Source: Syntrophorhabdus sp. (GTDB lineage Bacteria > Desulfobacterota > Syntrophorhabdia > Syntrophorhabdales > Syntrophorhabdaceae). From it: a stretch of DNA of 39,108 bases. A program made the position numbers and the translations under genes. The DNA is taken from contig JAAYAK010000008.1 of the NCBI GenBank assembly GCA_012719415.1, positions 1 to 39,108 on the forward strand, read 5' to 3'. The notes beneath the pieces are model-generated. The model saw only the letters and a program-made list of their open reading frames with translations. It ran no database searches and was not told the DNA's origin. Position 1 is the first letter of the stretch; the number at the start of each line of letters is the position of its first letter. Shown one piece after another: positions 7,451 to 15,979 of this stretch.

Positions 7451-8454
7451 GTTGCGGCCTTCCTGAAGTGTTCTATCGTCCGCACGAGACCTTCCGTGAG
7501 TCCCGTCGTCGGCTCCCATTCAAGGGCCTTGCGCGCGAGGGAGATGTCAGGGCAACGCTGCTTCGGGTCGTCCTCGGGAAGGTCCCTGTGGACGATGGGC
7601 GATGACGACCCGGTGAGCCTGATGACGGTGCGGGCGATGTCGAGGATGGAGGTTTCCCGGGGATTGCCGAGGTTCACAGGCCCGGGAAAGCCGGAGAGCG
7701 TTGGCTCCGTGTAGTCGTCGGGTCTCTTCCAGCTTTCCGCCTGGTGGTCCATCATGCGGATGATGCCTTCGACCATGTCGTCCACGTACGTGAAGGACCG
7801 TGTCTGGGAGCCGTCACCGTAGATGGTCACAGGGTCCCCCGTGAGGGCCTGGACGATGAAGTTGCTCACGACACGTCCGTCGTCGGCACGCATCCTCGGT
7901 CCGTATGTGTTGAAGATCCGCGCGACCTTGATGTCCACCCTGTTCTGTCGCATGTAGTCGAAGAAGAGGGTTTCGGCGACCCTCTTGCCCTCGTCGTAGC
8001 AGCTCCTCTTCCCGATGGGATTGACGTTCCCCCAGTAGGTCTCGACCTGGGGATGGGTCTCGGGATCGCCGTAGATCTCGCTCGTCGAGGCCTGGAATAT
8101 CCGGGCCCGGACGCGTTTCGCGAGGCCGAGGACGTTGAGGGTGCCAAGGACGTTCACCTTGATGGTCTTCACAGGATTGTACTGATAGTGGATCGGACTC
8201 GCCGGGCAGGCAAGGTTGAATATCCAGTCCACCTCGAGAAGGATGGGCTGGGTGATGTCATGACGGATGATCTCGAAACCGGGACGGCCGATGAGGTGCG
8301 CGATGTTCTCCCTCGTGCCGGTAAAGAAATTGTCGAGACAGACGACCTCGTGCCCGTCGTAGAGGAGCCGTTCGCACAGGTGGGAGCCGATGAATCCGGC
8401 GCCGCCGGTGACAAGTGTGCGTCTTGGGCTTGTGTACGTGTGATAGGTGTACAT
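7447..8454 (-). CDS. uxs: UDP-glucuronate decarboxylase (UDP-xylose synthase)
   Basis: This is a short-chain dehydrogenase/reductase-fold NAD-sugar epimerase of 335 residues. It has the Rossmann motif [28 protein letters not shown], the [20 protein letters not shown] segment that is diagnostic for UDP-glucuronate decarboxylases, the TSEIYGDP loop and the catalytic YDEGK (Tyr-x3-Lys). [11 protein letters not shown] completes the substrate pocket. It converts UDP-glucuronate to UDP-xylose for surface polysaccharide or LPS synthesis. The open frame extends to 8523, but homologues start close to the TGGAGF motif, and AGGCGGA sits before the ATG at 8454. No other sugar genes are nearby. Confidence 0.9.
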   Translation of the reverse strand: MYTYHTYTSPRRTLVTGGAGFIGSHLCERLLYDGHEVVCLDNFFTGTRENIAHLIGRPGFEIIRHDITQPILLEVDWIFNLACPASPIHYQYNPVKTIKVNVLGTLNVLGLAKRVRARIFQASTSEIYGDPETHPQVETYWGNVNPIGKRSCYDEGKRVAETLFFDYMRQNRVDIKVARIFNTYGPRMRADDGRVVSNFIVQALTGDPVTIYGDGSQTRSFTYVDDMVEGIIRMMDHQAESWKRPDDYTEPTLSGFPGPVNLGNPRETSILDIARTVIRLTGSSSPIVHRDLPEDDPKQRCPDISLARKALEWEPTTGLTEGLVRTIEHFRKAAT

Positions 8455-8544
8455 GCGGTCCGCCTGTGTTTGTGCGATGGGGAGCGTCAATCTGGTTTTA
8501 CCCTGCCGGGCGGGCAAAGTCAATATAAATGCTGGTATTTATCG

Positions 8545-8573
8545 TTGCATTCCCCCGCAAGTTGTGATAGAAA
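8545..8573 (+). promoter_or_regulatory. Candidate promoter for the rimP-nusA-infB operon
   Basis: TTGCAT at 8545-8550 and TAGAAA at 8568-8573 are separated by 17 bases, and a TGA before the -10 gives an extended -10 (TGn). The predicted start near 8580 is about 40 bases from the rimP ATG and directly precedes a hairpin with a T-tract. Confidence 0.5.
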
Positions 8574-8582
8574 AGTAACGTC

Positions 8583-8605
8583 AAGTGGGTTCCGCCCGCT
8601 TTTTT
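8583..8605 (+). terminator. Terminator-like hairpin in the rimP operon leader
   Basis: AAGTGGG pairs with CCCGCTT (seven pairs, one G-T) around the loop TTCCG and runs straight into a T-tract at 8600-8605. There is no plus-strand gene upstream for it to terminate. A leader attenuator for the operon that encodes NusA is therefore plausible. A 5' stabilising stem is the alternative. Confidence 0.55.
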
Positions 8606-8619
8606 AATTTATAGCCAGG

Positions 8620-9090
8620 ATGATATCCGCCACGGAAACCATAGAAAAGATCGAAGGCATAGTTGCACCCATCCTTGGCGAGCGCCTCCTGGAGCTGGTT
8701 GAGGTGGAGTTCCGGCCTTCCGGCAAGAGATGGCTTGTGAGGATCTACATCGACAGGGAAGGGGGCGTGACCATCGACGACTGCGAGTATGTGAGCCGCG
8801 AACTGTCGAGGGTCCTCGATGTCGAGGACCCCATCGAGCACCCGTATACCCTGGAGGTCTCCTCTCCCGGCCTCACACGGCCCCTGAAGAGACGTGAGGA
8901 TTTCGTGAGATCACGGGGGAAGAAATGCCGGATAATCACCCGTGAGGAGATCGGAGGCAAGCGGGAATTCCTTGGCAGGATCGTGGACACGGCGGGAGAC
9001 GAAGTGACGATAGAGGAAAAAATAGGTATGTTTACCATCCCGATATGTGCTATAAAAAAGGCACATTTGGAGTTTGATTTTGAGGGGTAA
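8620..9090 (+). CDS. rimP: Ribosome maturation factor RimP
   Basis: This 156-residue protein is of normal size for RimP, which helps assemble the 30S subunit. The N-terminal domain has LELVEVEFRPSGKRWLVRIYIDREGGVTIDDCEYVSREL, and the conserved YTLEVSSPGLTRPL follows. The C-terminal SH3-like barrel covers about residues 95-156 (GRIVDTAGDEVTIEE). It is the first gene of the long translation operon, two bases before nusA. The upstream ribosome binding site is weak (only AGG near the ATG). The gene order rimP-nusA-infB is widely conserved in bacteria. Confidence 0.95.
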   Translation: MISATETIEKIEGIVAPILGERLLELVEVEFRPSGKRWLVRIYIDREGGVTIDDCEYVSRELSRVLDVEDPIEHPYTLEVSSPGLTRPLKRREDFVRSRGKKCRIITREEIGGKREFLGRIVDTAGDEVTIEEKIGMFTIPICAIKKAHLEFDFEG

Positions 9091-9092
9091 CG

Positions 9093-10514
9093 ATGTATTT
9101 CGATCTCAATTACGTTATTGAGCAGGTGGGGAAGGAAAAGGGTATTCCTAAGGAGACCATCATCGAGGCTCTCGAGGAGGCCATACTCTCGGCGTCGAAG
9201 AAGAAATACGGCAGTCATCTCGATCTCGAGGCGCATTACAGCGAGGAACTGGGGGAGATCGAGGTCTTTCAGTTCAAGACCGTCGTCGAGAACGTCAGCG
9301 AGCCCGATATGGAGATAAACGAAGAGGACGCGAAGCATCACGACCCCGAATGCATGGTGGGCGATGCCATCGGCATCAAGCTCGACACGTCGTCGCTCGG
9401 CCGCATTGCCGCCCAGACGGCGAAACAGATCATCATACAGAAGGTGCGCAACGCCGAGAGCGATGTCATCTACAACGAGTTCAAGGGCAAAAAGGGCGAG
9501 ATCATCACGGGCGTCATCCAGAGGGTCGAGAAGAACCACTACATCATCAACCTGGGCAGGACGGAAGCCCTCATGCCTTACAAAGAGGCCATACCGGGCG
9601 AGACGTACCGCCAGAGGGAGCGCGTCAAGGGCCTGATCCTCGACGTCGAAAAGGGACAGAAGGGCTGCATGATCCTCATGTCCAGGACCCATCCGGGCTT
9701 CCTCATGAAGCTCTTCGAGCTCGAGGTTCCGGAGATACAGGAAGGGATCATCAAGATCATAGGCGCCGCCCGGGAACCGGGGGAGCGTGCCAAGATATCC
9801 GTCTACAGCGAAGACCCCGACATCGACCCCATCGGGGCCTGTGTCGGCGTCAAGGGGTCCCGCGTCCAGAGCATCGTCCAGGAGCTCCGCGGCGAGAAGA
9901 TCGACATCATCCCCTACAGCAAGGATATCGCGAAGTTTGTCTGCAACACGCTGGCGCCTGCCAGGGTGTCGAAGGTGTATATAAATGAGGAAGAGCATTC
10001 GATGGAGATCATCGTCAACGACGACCAGCTTTCGCTGGCCATCGGCAAGAAAGGGCAGAACGTCCGTCTTGCCTCGAAACTGACGAGCTGGAAGATCGAC
10101 ATAAGCAGCGAGTCCGAGGTCGAGAAGACATCGAAGAAGATCATCGACGAGCTCGTGGAGAACCTCAAGGTGTCCGAGATCCTTGCCCGGATCCTCCACG
10201 ACGAGTATCTGCGTGATCCCAAGGACATCGCGAAGCTGACCCCCGAAGAGATGAACAAGATAACCAGCATATCCGTGGAGGATTGCAGGCGCATCATCGA
10301 TGAGGCGAAGGCGATCATGGCCAGGAAGGCGCTCGAGGCCGAGGAGGCGAAAGCGGCCGAGGAGGCCGCCGCCGAGGAGGCCGCCGCCGAAAAGGCCCCG
10401 CAGCTTACAGAGACCGACGAGAAAGAAGGAGGTGCCGAAGAGCCGGCGCAGGAAGCGCGGCAGGAATCAGAGGCGAAGCCGGACGAGGAGACGATCACGC
10501 CAGCCGGTGAATGA
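9093..10514 (+). CDS. nusA: Transcription termination/antitermination factor NusA
   Basis: This 473-residue protein binds RNA polymerase and nascent RNA. Domains in order are the N-terminal RNAP-binding domain (to about 130), an S1 domain (GEIITGVIQRVEKNHYIINLG), KH1 (around ACVGVKGSRVQSIVQEL) and KH2 (DQLSLAIGKKGQNVRLASKL). One helix-hairpin-like segment follows (LTPEEMNKITSISVEDCRRIIDEA). The last ~70 residues are an Ala/Glu-rich acidic tail instead of the two AR repeats of E. coli NusA. GAGGGG precedes the ATG. It overlaps the longest infB frame by four bases. NusA is known to control its own operon in E. coli, which fits the terminator-like hairpin upstream of rimP. Confidence 0.96.
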   Translation: MYFDLNYVIEQVGKEKGIPKETIIEALEEAILSASKKKYGSHLDLEAHYSEELGEIEVFQFKTVVENVSEPDMEINEEDAKHHDPECMVGDAIGIKLDTSSLGRIAAQTAKQIIIQKVRNAESDVIYNEFKGKKGEIITGVIQRVEKNHYIINLGRTEALMPYKEAIPGETYRQRERVKGLILDVEKGQKGCMILMSRTHPGFLMKLFELEVPEIQEGIIKIIGAAREPGERAKISVYSEDPDIDPIGACVGVKGSRVQSIVQELRGEKIDIIPYSKDIAKFVCNTLAPARVSKVYINEEEHSMEIIVNDDQLSLAIGKKGQNVRLASKLTSWKIDISSESEVEKTSKKIIDELVENLKVSEILARILHDEYLRDPKDIAKLTPEEMNKITSISVEDCRRIIDEAKAIMARKALEAEEAKAAEEAAAEEAAAEKAPQLTETDEKEGGAEEPAQEARQESEAKPDEETITPAGE

Positions 10515-10546
10515 CCCGCCTCGGGGGAGCAAGGAAGGATCAGTCA

Positions 10547-13138
10547 ATGACGAAAATCAAGATTACGGCCCTTACCGACAAGGCCAGCGACGACGAGATA
10601 CTCGCCAAACTCAAGAAGATCGGTGTCAAGATCAAGGACAAACCGAAGGAAGGCGAGGCCACGCAAGAAGCGATGAAGGAGCAGACCTCCGCGACAGGGG
10701 AGACCCTCGTTGAAACAAGGGTCGCTTCCACGATCATCAGGCGGAGGGTGCAGCCCCCCCCGAAGGCCAAGGAAGAACCGAAGGAAGAGAAACCCGGGGT
10801 CGAAGAGGAGAAAAAGGCCGAAGCCGCGGGCGAGAAGGCCCCGGTCAGGAGAAGGGCGCCAAAGACCCCGAGGCTGGAAGAAGAGATCGCCGAGGAGGCA
10901 CCCAGGAAGATGCCTGAGGACCTCCACGTGCACATAAAGGAAAGGCAGCGGGAGGAAGCGCTCGCGCCGGAAGCCCCCGAGGCCGCGGTCCTCACCCCCG
11001 AGGACAAGGCCCCCAAGGGCGACATAGAGCATATCGCGGAAGAGAAAGAGAAGGAGATAACGAAGGTCCTCGAAGAGGCGTACAAGCAGGACCTGGAAAA
11101 GGATTTCACCGCTGTGGAAGGCGAAGGCGGGGAAGAGCCGGAGCGTCAGAAGAAGAAGACGGAAAAACTCCTCAAGAAGATCGAGGAGCAGGAGATAGAG
11201 GAGTCCAAGGAGAAGAAGAAGGGTGTCCTGAAGAGGAAGGTCGTCATCAAGGAAGAGGACCTGTATTCCTTCAGGAGGCAGAGGCCCAAGACAGGTTCTT
11301 TCAGAAAGGACAGGAGGGACCGCGGAGGCGACAGGCGTGTCGAGGAAGAAAAGAAGTCCGAGCCGAAGGTCGCGAGACGGGTGGTGAAAGTGAGCGACGA
11401 GATCACCGTCGGCGAGCTGGCGAAGAGAATGAACGTCAAGGCTCAGGATATCATCATGAAACTCCTTCCGCTGGGCGTGATGGCCACGGTGAACAAGACC
11501 ATCGACTACGATACCGCCTACCTGGCGGCGACGGAATTCGGCTACGACATGGAGAAGATCGTCTCCATCGAGGAGGAGTTCCTCGCCCGCGAAGAGGAGG
11601 AAAGGGACAATCTGGAAGACTTGAGACCCCGTTCCCCCGTTGTCACCATCATGGGCCACGTCGACCACGGCAAGACACTGCTTCTCGATACGATACGGGA
11701 TACGAACGTTGCGGAGCGCGAGGCCGGCGGCATTACCCAGCACATCGGCGCTTACAAGGTCAATGTCGATGGCAAAGAGATCGTCTTCGTCGACACGCCG
11801 GGCCATGAGGCCTTCACCGCCATGCGCGCGCGCGGGGCGCTCGTCACCGACATTGTCATCCTCGTCGTGGCCGCCGACGACGGCGTCATGCCCCAGACCA
11901 TCGAGGCCATCAACCACGCCCGCAGCGCCGAGGTTCCCATCATCGTCGCGATAAACAAGATAGACAAGCAGAACGCCAACATCGACAAGGTCATGAAAGA
12001 ACTTGCCGAGCAGAGCCTCATTTCCGAGGACTGGGGCGGCACAACGCTCTTCGCGAAGATATCGGCCAAGAAGAAAGAGGGCATCAAGGAACTTCTGGAA
12101 CTCATCGTTCTGCAGTCGGAGATGCTGGAGCTCAAGGCGAACCCGGACAAGCTGGCCCGGGGAACCGTCATTGAGAGCGAGCTCGACAGGGGCCACGGAC
12201 CGGTGGGGACGGTCATCATCCAGGACGGCACCCTCAAGATACAGGACCCCTTTATCTCGGGTATGACCTTCGGCCGCGTACGGGCCATGATCGACGACAA
12301 GGGCACAAGGATCCAGATCGCCCCGCCGGCAACCCCGGTGCTCGTCGTGGGCTTCCAGGATGTGCCCCATGGCGGGGACCGCTTCATCGTCACCACGGAG
12401 GAGCGTTACGCGAAGGAACTGTCGAAGTTCAGGCAGGAGAAGCTCCGCGAGAGGGAGGCTTTAAAGAGCGCCAGGACAACTCTGGAAGACCTTTATTCAA
12501 AGATCGGTGAAACGGAAAAGGTATTTCTCAATGTCATCGTCAAGGGTGACGTGCGCGGTACGATCGATGCGATCGTCGAAGCGCTGAAGAAGATGTCCAC
12601 GGATTCCGTCGAGGTCCAGATAACCCACAGCGGCGTGGGAGCCATCACGGAGACCGACGTGAACCTTGCAATGGCGTCGGGTTCCATCATCATAGGGTTC
12701 AACGTGCGGCCTGTGGCGAAGGCCCACGCGCTGGCCGAGCAGGAGAAGATAGAGGTCAGGCAGTACTCCATCATCTATGAGATGATAGACGATGTGAAGA
12801 AGGCCATGGAAGGTATGCTGGCCCCGAAGATCGTGGAGACCACGATAGGCAAGGCGGACGTGCGGAAGACATACTCCGTGTCCCGCATCGGCATCATTGC
12901 CGGTTCCTACGTGACCGAGGGCAAGGCGACGCGCAACTCGCTGGTAAGGGTCGTCCGGGGCGGACAGATCCTCCATACGGGGAAGATCGCCTCCCTGAAG
13001 CGCTTCAAGGATGACGTCAAGGAAGTCCAGTCGGGATACGAATGTGGTATTTCCCTTGAGGACTACAACGACATACAGGAAGGGGATGTCTTCGAGTTTT
13101 TCATCGAGGAAAAGGAGAAGCAGACCCTTGACGGTTGA
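10547..13138 (+). CDS. infB: Translation initiation factor IF-2
   Basis: This 863-residue GTPase brings initiator fMet-tRNA to the ribosome. I start at ATG 10547, which has AAGGAAGG at the right distance and begins [18 protein letters not shown]. The frame is open back to 10511. Residues ~35-280 are a highly charged Lys/Glu/Pro-rich linker. An IF2-N domain follows ([20 protein letters not shown]). The G domain has G1 GHVDHGKT (residue ~370), G3 DTPGHEAF (~416) and G4 NKID (~470). Domain II, domain III and the fMet-tRNA-binding C2 domain ([20 protein letters not shown]) are intact. The stop lies just before the DUF503 gene. Confidence 0.96.
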   Translation: MTKIKITALTDKASDDEILAKLKKIGVKIKDKPKEGEATQEAMKEQTSATGETLVETRVASTIIRRRVQPPPKAKEEPKEEKPGVEEEKKAEAAGEKAPVRRRAPKTPRLEEEIAEEAPRKMPEDLHVHIKERQREEALAPEAPEAAVLTPEDKAPKGDIEHIAEEKEKEITKVLEEAYKQDLEKDFTAVEGEGGEEPERQKKKTEKLLKKIEEQEIEESKEKKKGVLKRKVVIKEEDLYSFRRQRPKTGSFRKDRRDRGGDRRVEEEKKSEPKVARRVVKVSDEITVGELAKRMNVKAQDIIMKLLPLGVMATVNKTIDYDTAYLAATEFGYDMEKIVSIEEEFLAREEEERDNLEDLRPRSPVVTIMGHVDHGKTLLLDTIRDTNVAEREAGGITQHIGAYKVNVDGKEIVFVDTPGHEAFTAMRARGALVTDIVILVVAADDGVMPQTIEAINHARSAEVPIIVAINKIDKQNANIDKVMKELAEQSLISEDWGGTTLFAKISAKKKEGIKELLELIVLQSEMLELKANPDKLARGTVIESELDRGHGPVGTVIIQDGTLKIQDPFISGMTFGRVRAMIDDKGTRIQIAPPATPVLVVGFQDVPHGGDRFIVTTEERYAKELSKFRQEKLREREALKSARTTLEDLYSKIGETEKVFLNVIVKGDVRGTIDAIVEALKKMSTDSVEVQITHSGVGAITETDVNLAMASGSIIIGFNVRPVAKAHALAEQEKIEVRQYSIIYEMIDDVKKAMEGMLAPKIVETTIGKADVRKTYSVSRIGIIAGSYVTEGKATRNSLVRVVRGGQILHTGKIASLKRFKDDVKEVQSGYECGISLEDYNDIQEGDVFEFFIEEKEKQTLDG

Positions 13139-13143
13139 AGGCT

Positions 13144-13443
13144 ATGGTAGTTGGTGTATCCCGCGTCGACATTTTCTTTCCTGAGAATCACTCTCTCAAA
13201 GACAAACGGCAGATGCTGAGGAAAGTGATCGAGAAGACACGGGCGAAGTTCAATATTTCGGTGATCGAGGTGGACCAGTCGAACCTGTGGCAGAGGGCCA
13301 GGGTTGGTTTCGCCGTCGCGGGTGTGAGACAGGACCACGTGAGCAAGGTCATAGAGAACGTCCATGAGTACATGGAGTCTCTGTATCTCGGCGAGGTGAT
13401 CGATACCTCGTCGGAGATAATCGTTATCGGGGACGAGATATGA
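13144..13443 (+). CDS. DUF503 (YlxP-like) protein
   Basis: This 99-residue protein belongs to the DUF503/YlxP family (VGVSRVDIFFPENHSLKDKRQMLRKV), which is almost always encoded between infB and rbfA. Its role is unproven, but conserved linkage points to ribosome assembly or RNA metabolism. The ATG at 13144 gives the typical family start MVVGV. A TTG at 13135 overlapping the infB stop would add three residues. Neither start has a well-spaced ribosome binding site, so translation is probably coupled to infB. Its stop overlaps the rbfA ATG. Confidence 0.88.
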   Translation: MVVGVSRVDIFFPENHSLKDKRQMLRKVIEKTRAKFNISVIEVDQSNLWQRARVGFAVAGVRQDHVSKVIENVHEYMESLYLGEVIDTSSEIIVIGDEI

Positions 13444-13790
13444 GATACCGGCGCCTGAGGGTCCAGGACCTGCTCCGCGAGGAGATATCGCTTATCATCC
13501 AGCGGGAACTGCAGGACCAGGGTCTTGGCTTCATCACCGTTGTCGAGGTAAAGATGAGCGAGGACCTGAAGTCCGCGAAGGTCTATATCTCCGTTTATGG
13601 GAGCGAGGAGGAACAACAGCATACCCTAGAGGCCCTGAAGCGTTCGAAGGGTTATATAAAGCTCCTTCTCGGCAGGAGGGTGCAACTGAGGTACATGCCG
13701 GAGATCACCTTTCTCCTCGACGACACCCTGGAGAGGGTGCAGAGGATGGAGGAGATCTTCAGGAAGGAGACCGATGAAGGCAAGGATTAA
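13440..13790 (+). CDS. rbfA: 30S ribosome-binding factor RbfA
   Basis: This 116-residue protein has the single KH-like fold of RbfA, which binds the 30S subunit during late 16S rRNA maturation. Key segments are RVQDLLREEISLIIQREL, GFITVVEVKMSEDLKSAKVYISV and LRYMPEITFLLDDTLERVQRMEEIF, all conserved in the family. The ATG overlaps the DUF503 stop (ATGA), and the 3' end overlaps nrnA by 17 bases, showing a tightly coupled operon. Confidence 0.95.
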   Translation: MRYRRLRVQDLLREEISLIIQRELQDQGLGFITVVEVKMSEDLKSAKVYISVYGSEEEQQHTLEALKRSKGYIKLLLGRRVQLRYMPEITFLLDDTLERVQRMEEIFRKETDEGKD

Positions 13791-14736
13791 GAAACTTGTC
13801 GAAGAGGGCCGCAGTTTCCTCCTGACGACCCACATCGATCCCGACGGCGACGCCATCGGGTCCGTTTTCGCCTTTGCCATGGCCCTCGGTACACTCGGCA
13901 AGGAGGCCACGGTCTACCTCAGGGACAAGGTCCCCTACAGGTATGAGTTTCTCCCGGCACCGGCCGGCGTGGTCCACGCGGTGCCCGACGGCAAGTACGA
14001 TGCCGTCTTCGTTCTCGACTGCGGCAGCCTTTTCCGGGTCGGGACGGGACACGACCGGATAGGCACGATGGCACCCGTCGTCAATATCGATCATCACGAT
14101 ACGAACGACCACTTTGGGGCCGTGAACCTTGTCGATCCCGGGGCGTCGTCGACGGGGGAGATCGTGTACCGGCTCTTCAAGTCCCTGAAGGTGAAGGTGG
14201 ACCACGGTATGGCTGTGAACATCTACACGGCCATCTTTACCGACACCGGGTCGCTGAGGTATGACAACACCAGCCTCGAGGCCTTCAGGATATGTGAAGA
14301 GATGGTCAGGACAGGCGTGAGACCGTCGTGGGTGGCGGGGATGGTCTACGAGAACCACCCCAGGGAAAGGTTCCTTCTCCTCGGCGAGGTCCTGTGCACG
14401 CTCACCACCTATGGGGGCAGGATAGCGATGGCCCGCGTCACATCGGACATGTTCGAAAGGACGGGAACGAACCGCGAGTTCACTGATGGCTTCGTCGAAT
14501 TCATAAAGGAGATACACGGCATCGAGGTTGCGGTGCTGATACGGGAGATCGACAAGCGTCACCACAAGGTCAGCATGCGGGGCAAGGGGACCGTGGACGT
14601 TGCCGCCATCTGCAACGCCTTCGGCGGCGGGGGGCATCGAAATGCCGCCGGGTGTCGAATTGAAGGCACCATGGAGGAAACGGAAGAGAGACTTCTTCGG
14701 GCCCTTGCGCCTGAAGGTTGCATAAAAGACCCGTAA
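13774..14736 (+). CDS. nrnA: DHH/DHHA1 nanoRNase / pAp phosphatase NrnA
   Basis: This 320-residue protein is a bifunctional oligoribonuclease and 3'-phosphoadenosine 5'-phosphate phosphatase of the DHH family. Metal motifs run in order: THIDPDGDAIGS, FVLDCG, NIDHHDTND (the DHH motif) and IFTDTGSLRY. The C-terminal DHHA1 domain ends in GGGGHRNAAGCRIEG, which grips the nucleotide substrate. AAGGAG lies before the ATG inside the rbfA 3' end. It clears 2-5-nt RNA fragments, which fits its position near pnp. The rbfA-nrnA-truB order is conserved in many bacteria. Confidence 0.94.
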   Translation: MKARIKKLVEEGRSFLLTTHIDPDGDAIGSVFAFAMALGTLGKEATVYLRDKVPYRYEFLPAPAGVVHAVPDGKYDAVFVLDCGSLFRVGTGHDRIGTMAPVVNIDHHDTNDHFGAVNLVDPGASSTGEIVYRLFKSLKVKVDHGMAVNIYTAIFTDTGSLRYDNTSLEAFRICEEMVRTGVRPSWVAGMVYENHPRERFLLLGEVLCTLTTYGGRIAMARVTSDMFERTGTNREFTDGFVEFIKEIHGIEVAVLIREIDKRHHKVSMRGKGTVDVAAICNAFGGGGHRNAAGCRIEGTMEETEERLLRALAPEGCIKDP

Positions 14737-14796
14737 AAGACCGCCCGGATTCCTGAAAGAGCTGCGGGCGAACAGGGAAGGAAACGGATACAGGCA

Positions 14797-15681
14797 ATGA
14801 ATGGATACTTGATAATCGACAAGAAAGCGGGGATGTCCTCCTACGATGTGATACGACGGCTGAAGAGGCTCCACAAGTTCAAGAAGATAGGGTACATAGG
14901 CACCCTCGACCGCAACGCGACGGGGATACTGCCTGTCGCCCTCGATGAAGGGGTGAAGCTCATACCCTTTCTCGAAAACGTGGAAAAGCAGTATCGCGCG
15001 AGATTCCTTCTGGGCGTGACGACGGAGACGCAGGACATCGAGGGCAAGGTGCTCACGGAAACACCGACGGAACCTTTCGACCGGCAGATCATCGAGGACG
15101 CGTTAATGTCTTACCTCGGCAGGATAACCCAGCGTGTTCCCGCGTATTCCTCGAAAAAGGTCAACCGCAAGCCCCTGTACAAGTGGGCCCGAAGCGGAGT
15201 TCAGGTGGAGCAGCCCGTCAAGGAGGTGGAGATCTTCGATATCACCCTTCTCGACTACAGCCATCCGCATCTCGACATCGAGGTCACCTGTTCCAAGGGT
15301 ACCTATATCAGGGCGCTGGCGAGCGACCTCGGCGAGAAGCTCGGATGCGGGGCCACCCTCTTCACTCTGAAACGGACGAGACATGGAGAGTTCACGGAAG
15401 AGATGGGGACCGATATTGAGTGTTTCAAAATGGAGCAAGACCTGTTAAACTATTTGTTACCTTTGGAGAATATCCTGGGTTCCGTGCGGGGCATGGTGGT
15501 GGAGACGGCCCTGGAGAAGTTCCTGAGGCACGGGATGCCCGTGCCGATAGCTGGCAGCGCGAGGGAATGGAGGCACGGCGAGGCCGCTCGGCTCTTTAAC
15601 AGGCAGGGGACGTTGATCGGCGTGGGCTTCGCGGACCTGGGATCGAAAACGATAAAGATAAGGCGATTGATCAATTATTAA
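14797..15681 (+). CDS. truB: tRNA pseudouridine(55) synthase TruB
   Basis: This 294-residue enzyme makes pseudouridine 55 in the tRNA T-loop. The N-terminal [22 protein letters not shown] and the catalytic segment [15 protein letters not shown] carry the essential Asp. The usual sequence after the Asp is PLATG, and RNATG here is a mild variation. [19 protein letters not shown] and [15 protein letters not shown] are further family motifs. A PUA-type RNA-binding region fills the last ~70 residues ([20 protein letters not shown]). A 60-base gap after nrnA holds the AGGGAAGGAAACGG ribosome binding region. Confidence 0.95.
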   Translation: MNGYLIIDKKAGMSSYDVIRRLKRLHKFKKIGYIGTLDRNATGILPVALDEGVKLIPFLENVEKQYRARFLLGVTTETQDIEGKVLTETPTEPFDRQIIEDALMSYLGRITQRVPAYSSKKVNRKPLYKWARSGVQVEQPVKEVEIFDITLLDYSHPHLDIEVTCSKGTYIRALASDLGEKLGCGATLFTLKRTRHGEFTEEMGTDIECFKMEQDLLNYLLPLENILGSVRGMVVETALEKFLRHGMPVPIAGSAREWRHGEAARLFNRQGTLIGVGFADLGSKTIKIRRLINY

Positions 15682-15691
15682 GGAGGAATAT

Positions 15692-15961
15692 ATGCCATTG
15701 GACACTCAGAGGAAAAAGTCGATCATTGAGGATTTTAAGACCCATGATACCGACACCGGATCCCCGGAAGTGCAGATAGCGCTTCTGACGGAACGGATAC
15801 GATCCCTGACGGAGCATTTCAAGAAGTTCTCCAAGGACCACAACTCGAGAAGGGGGCTTCTCGTCCTTGTCGGCAGCAGAAGGCGGCTTCTTAACTATCT
15901 CAAGGACAAGAACGTTGACCGCTACAAGAAGGTCGTAGAGAAGCTTGGTCTGAGAAAATAA
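15692..15961 (+). CDS. rpsO: 30S ribosomal protein S15
   Basis: This 89-residue protein is exactly the usual S15 length. [52 protein letters not shown] contains the 16S rRNA-binding residues (TGSPEVQ, HxxDHxSRRGL-type). An excellent AAGGAGGAATAT ribosome binding site precedes the ATG. It lies between truB and pnp, as in E. coli and most proteobacteria, where S15 represses its own translation through the mRNA leader. With only 10 bases after truB, no separate leader structure is evident here. Confidence 0.97.
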   Translation: MPLDTQRKKSIIEDFKTHDTDTGSPEVQIALLTERIRSLTEHFKKFSKDHNSRRGLLVLVGSRRRLLNYLKDKNVDRYKKVVEKLGLRK

Positions 15962-15979
15962 AGGAATAATAGGACAAAT

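Noticed and set aside
8745..10199. Long minus-strand open frame opposite nusA (484 codons), and a 608-codon frame opposite infB
   Set aside because: Both are antisense shadows of conserved genes. Their Leu/Asp-rich content mirrors the complementary codons, and no family motif or ribosome binding site supports them.
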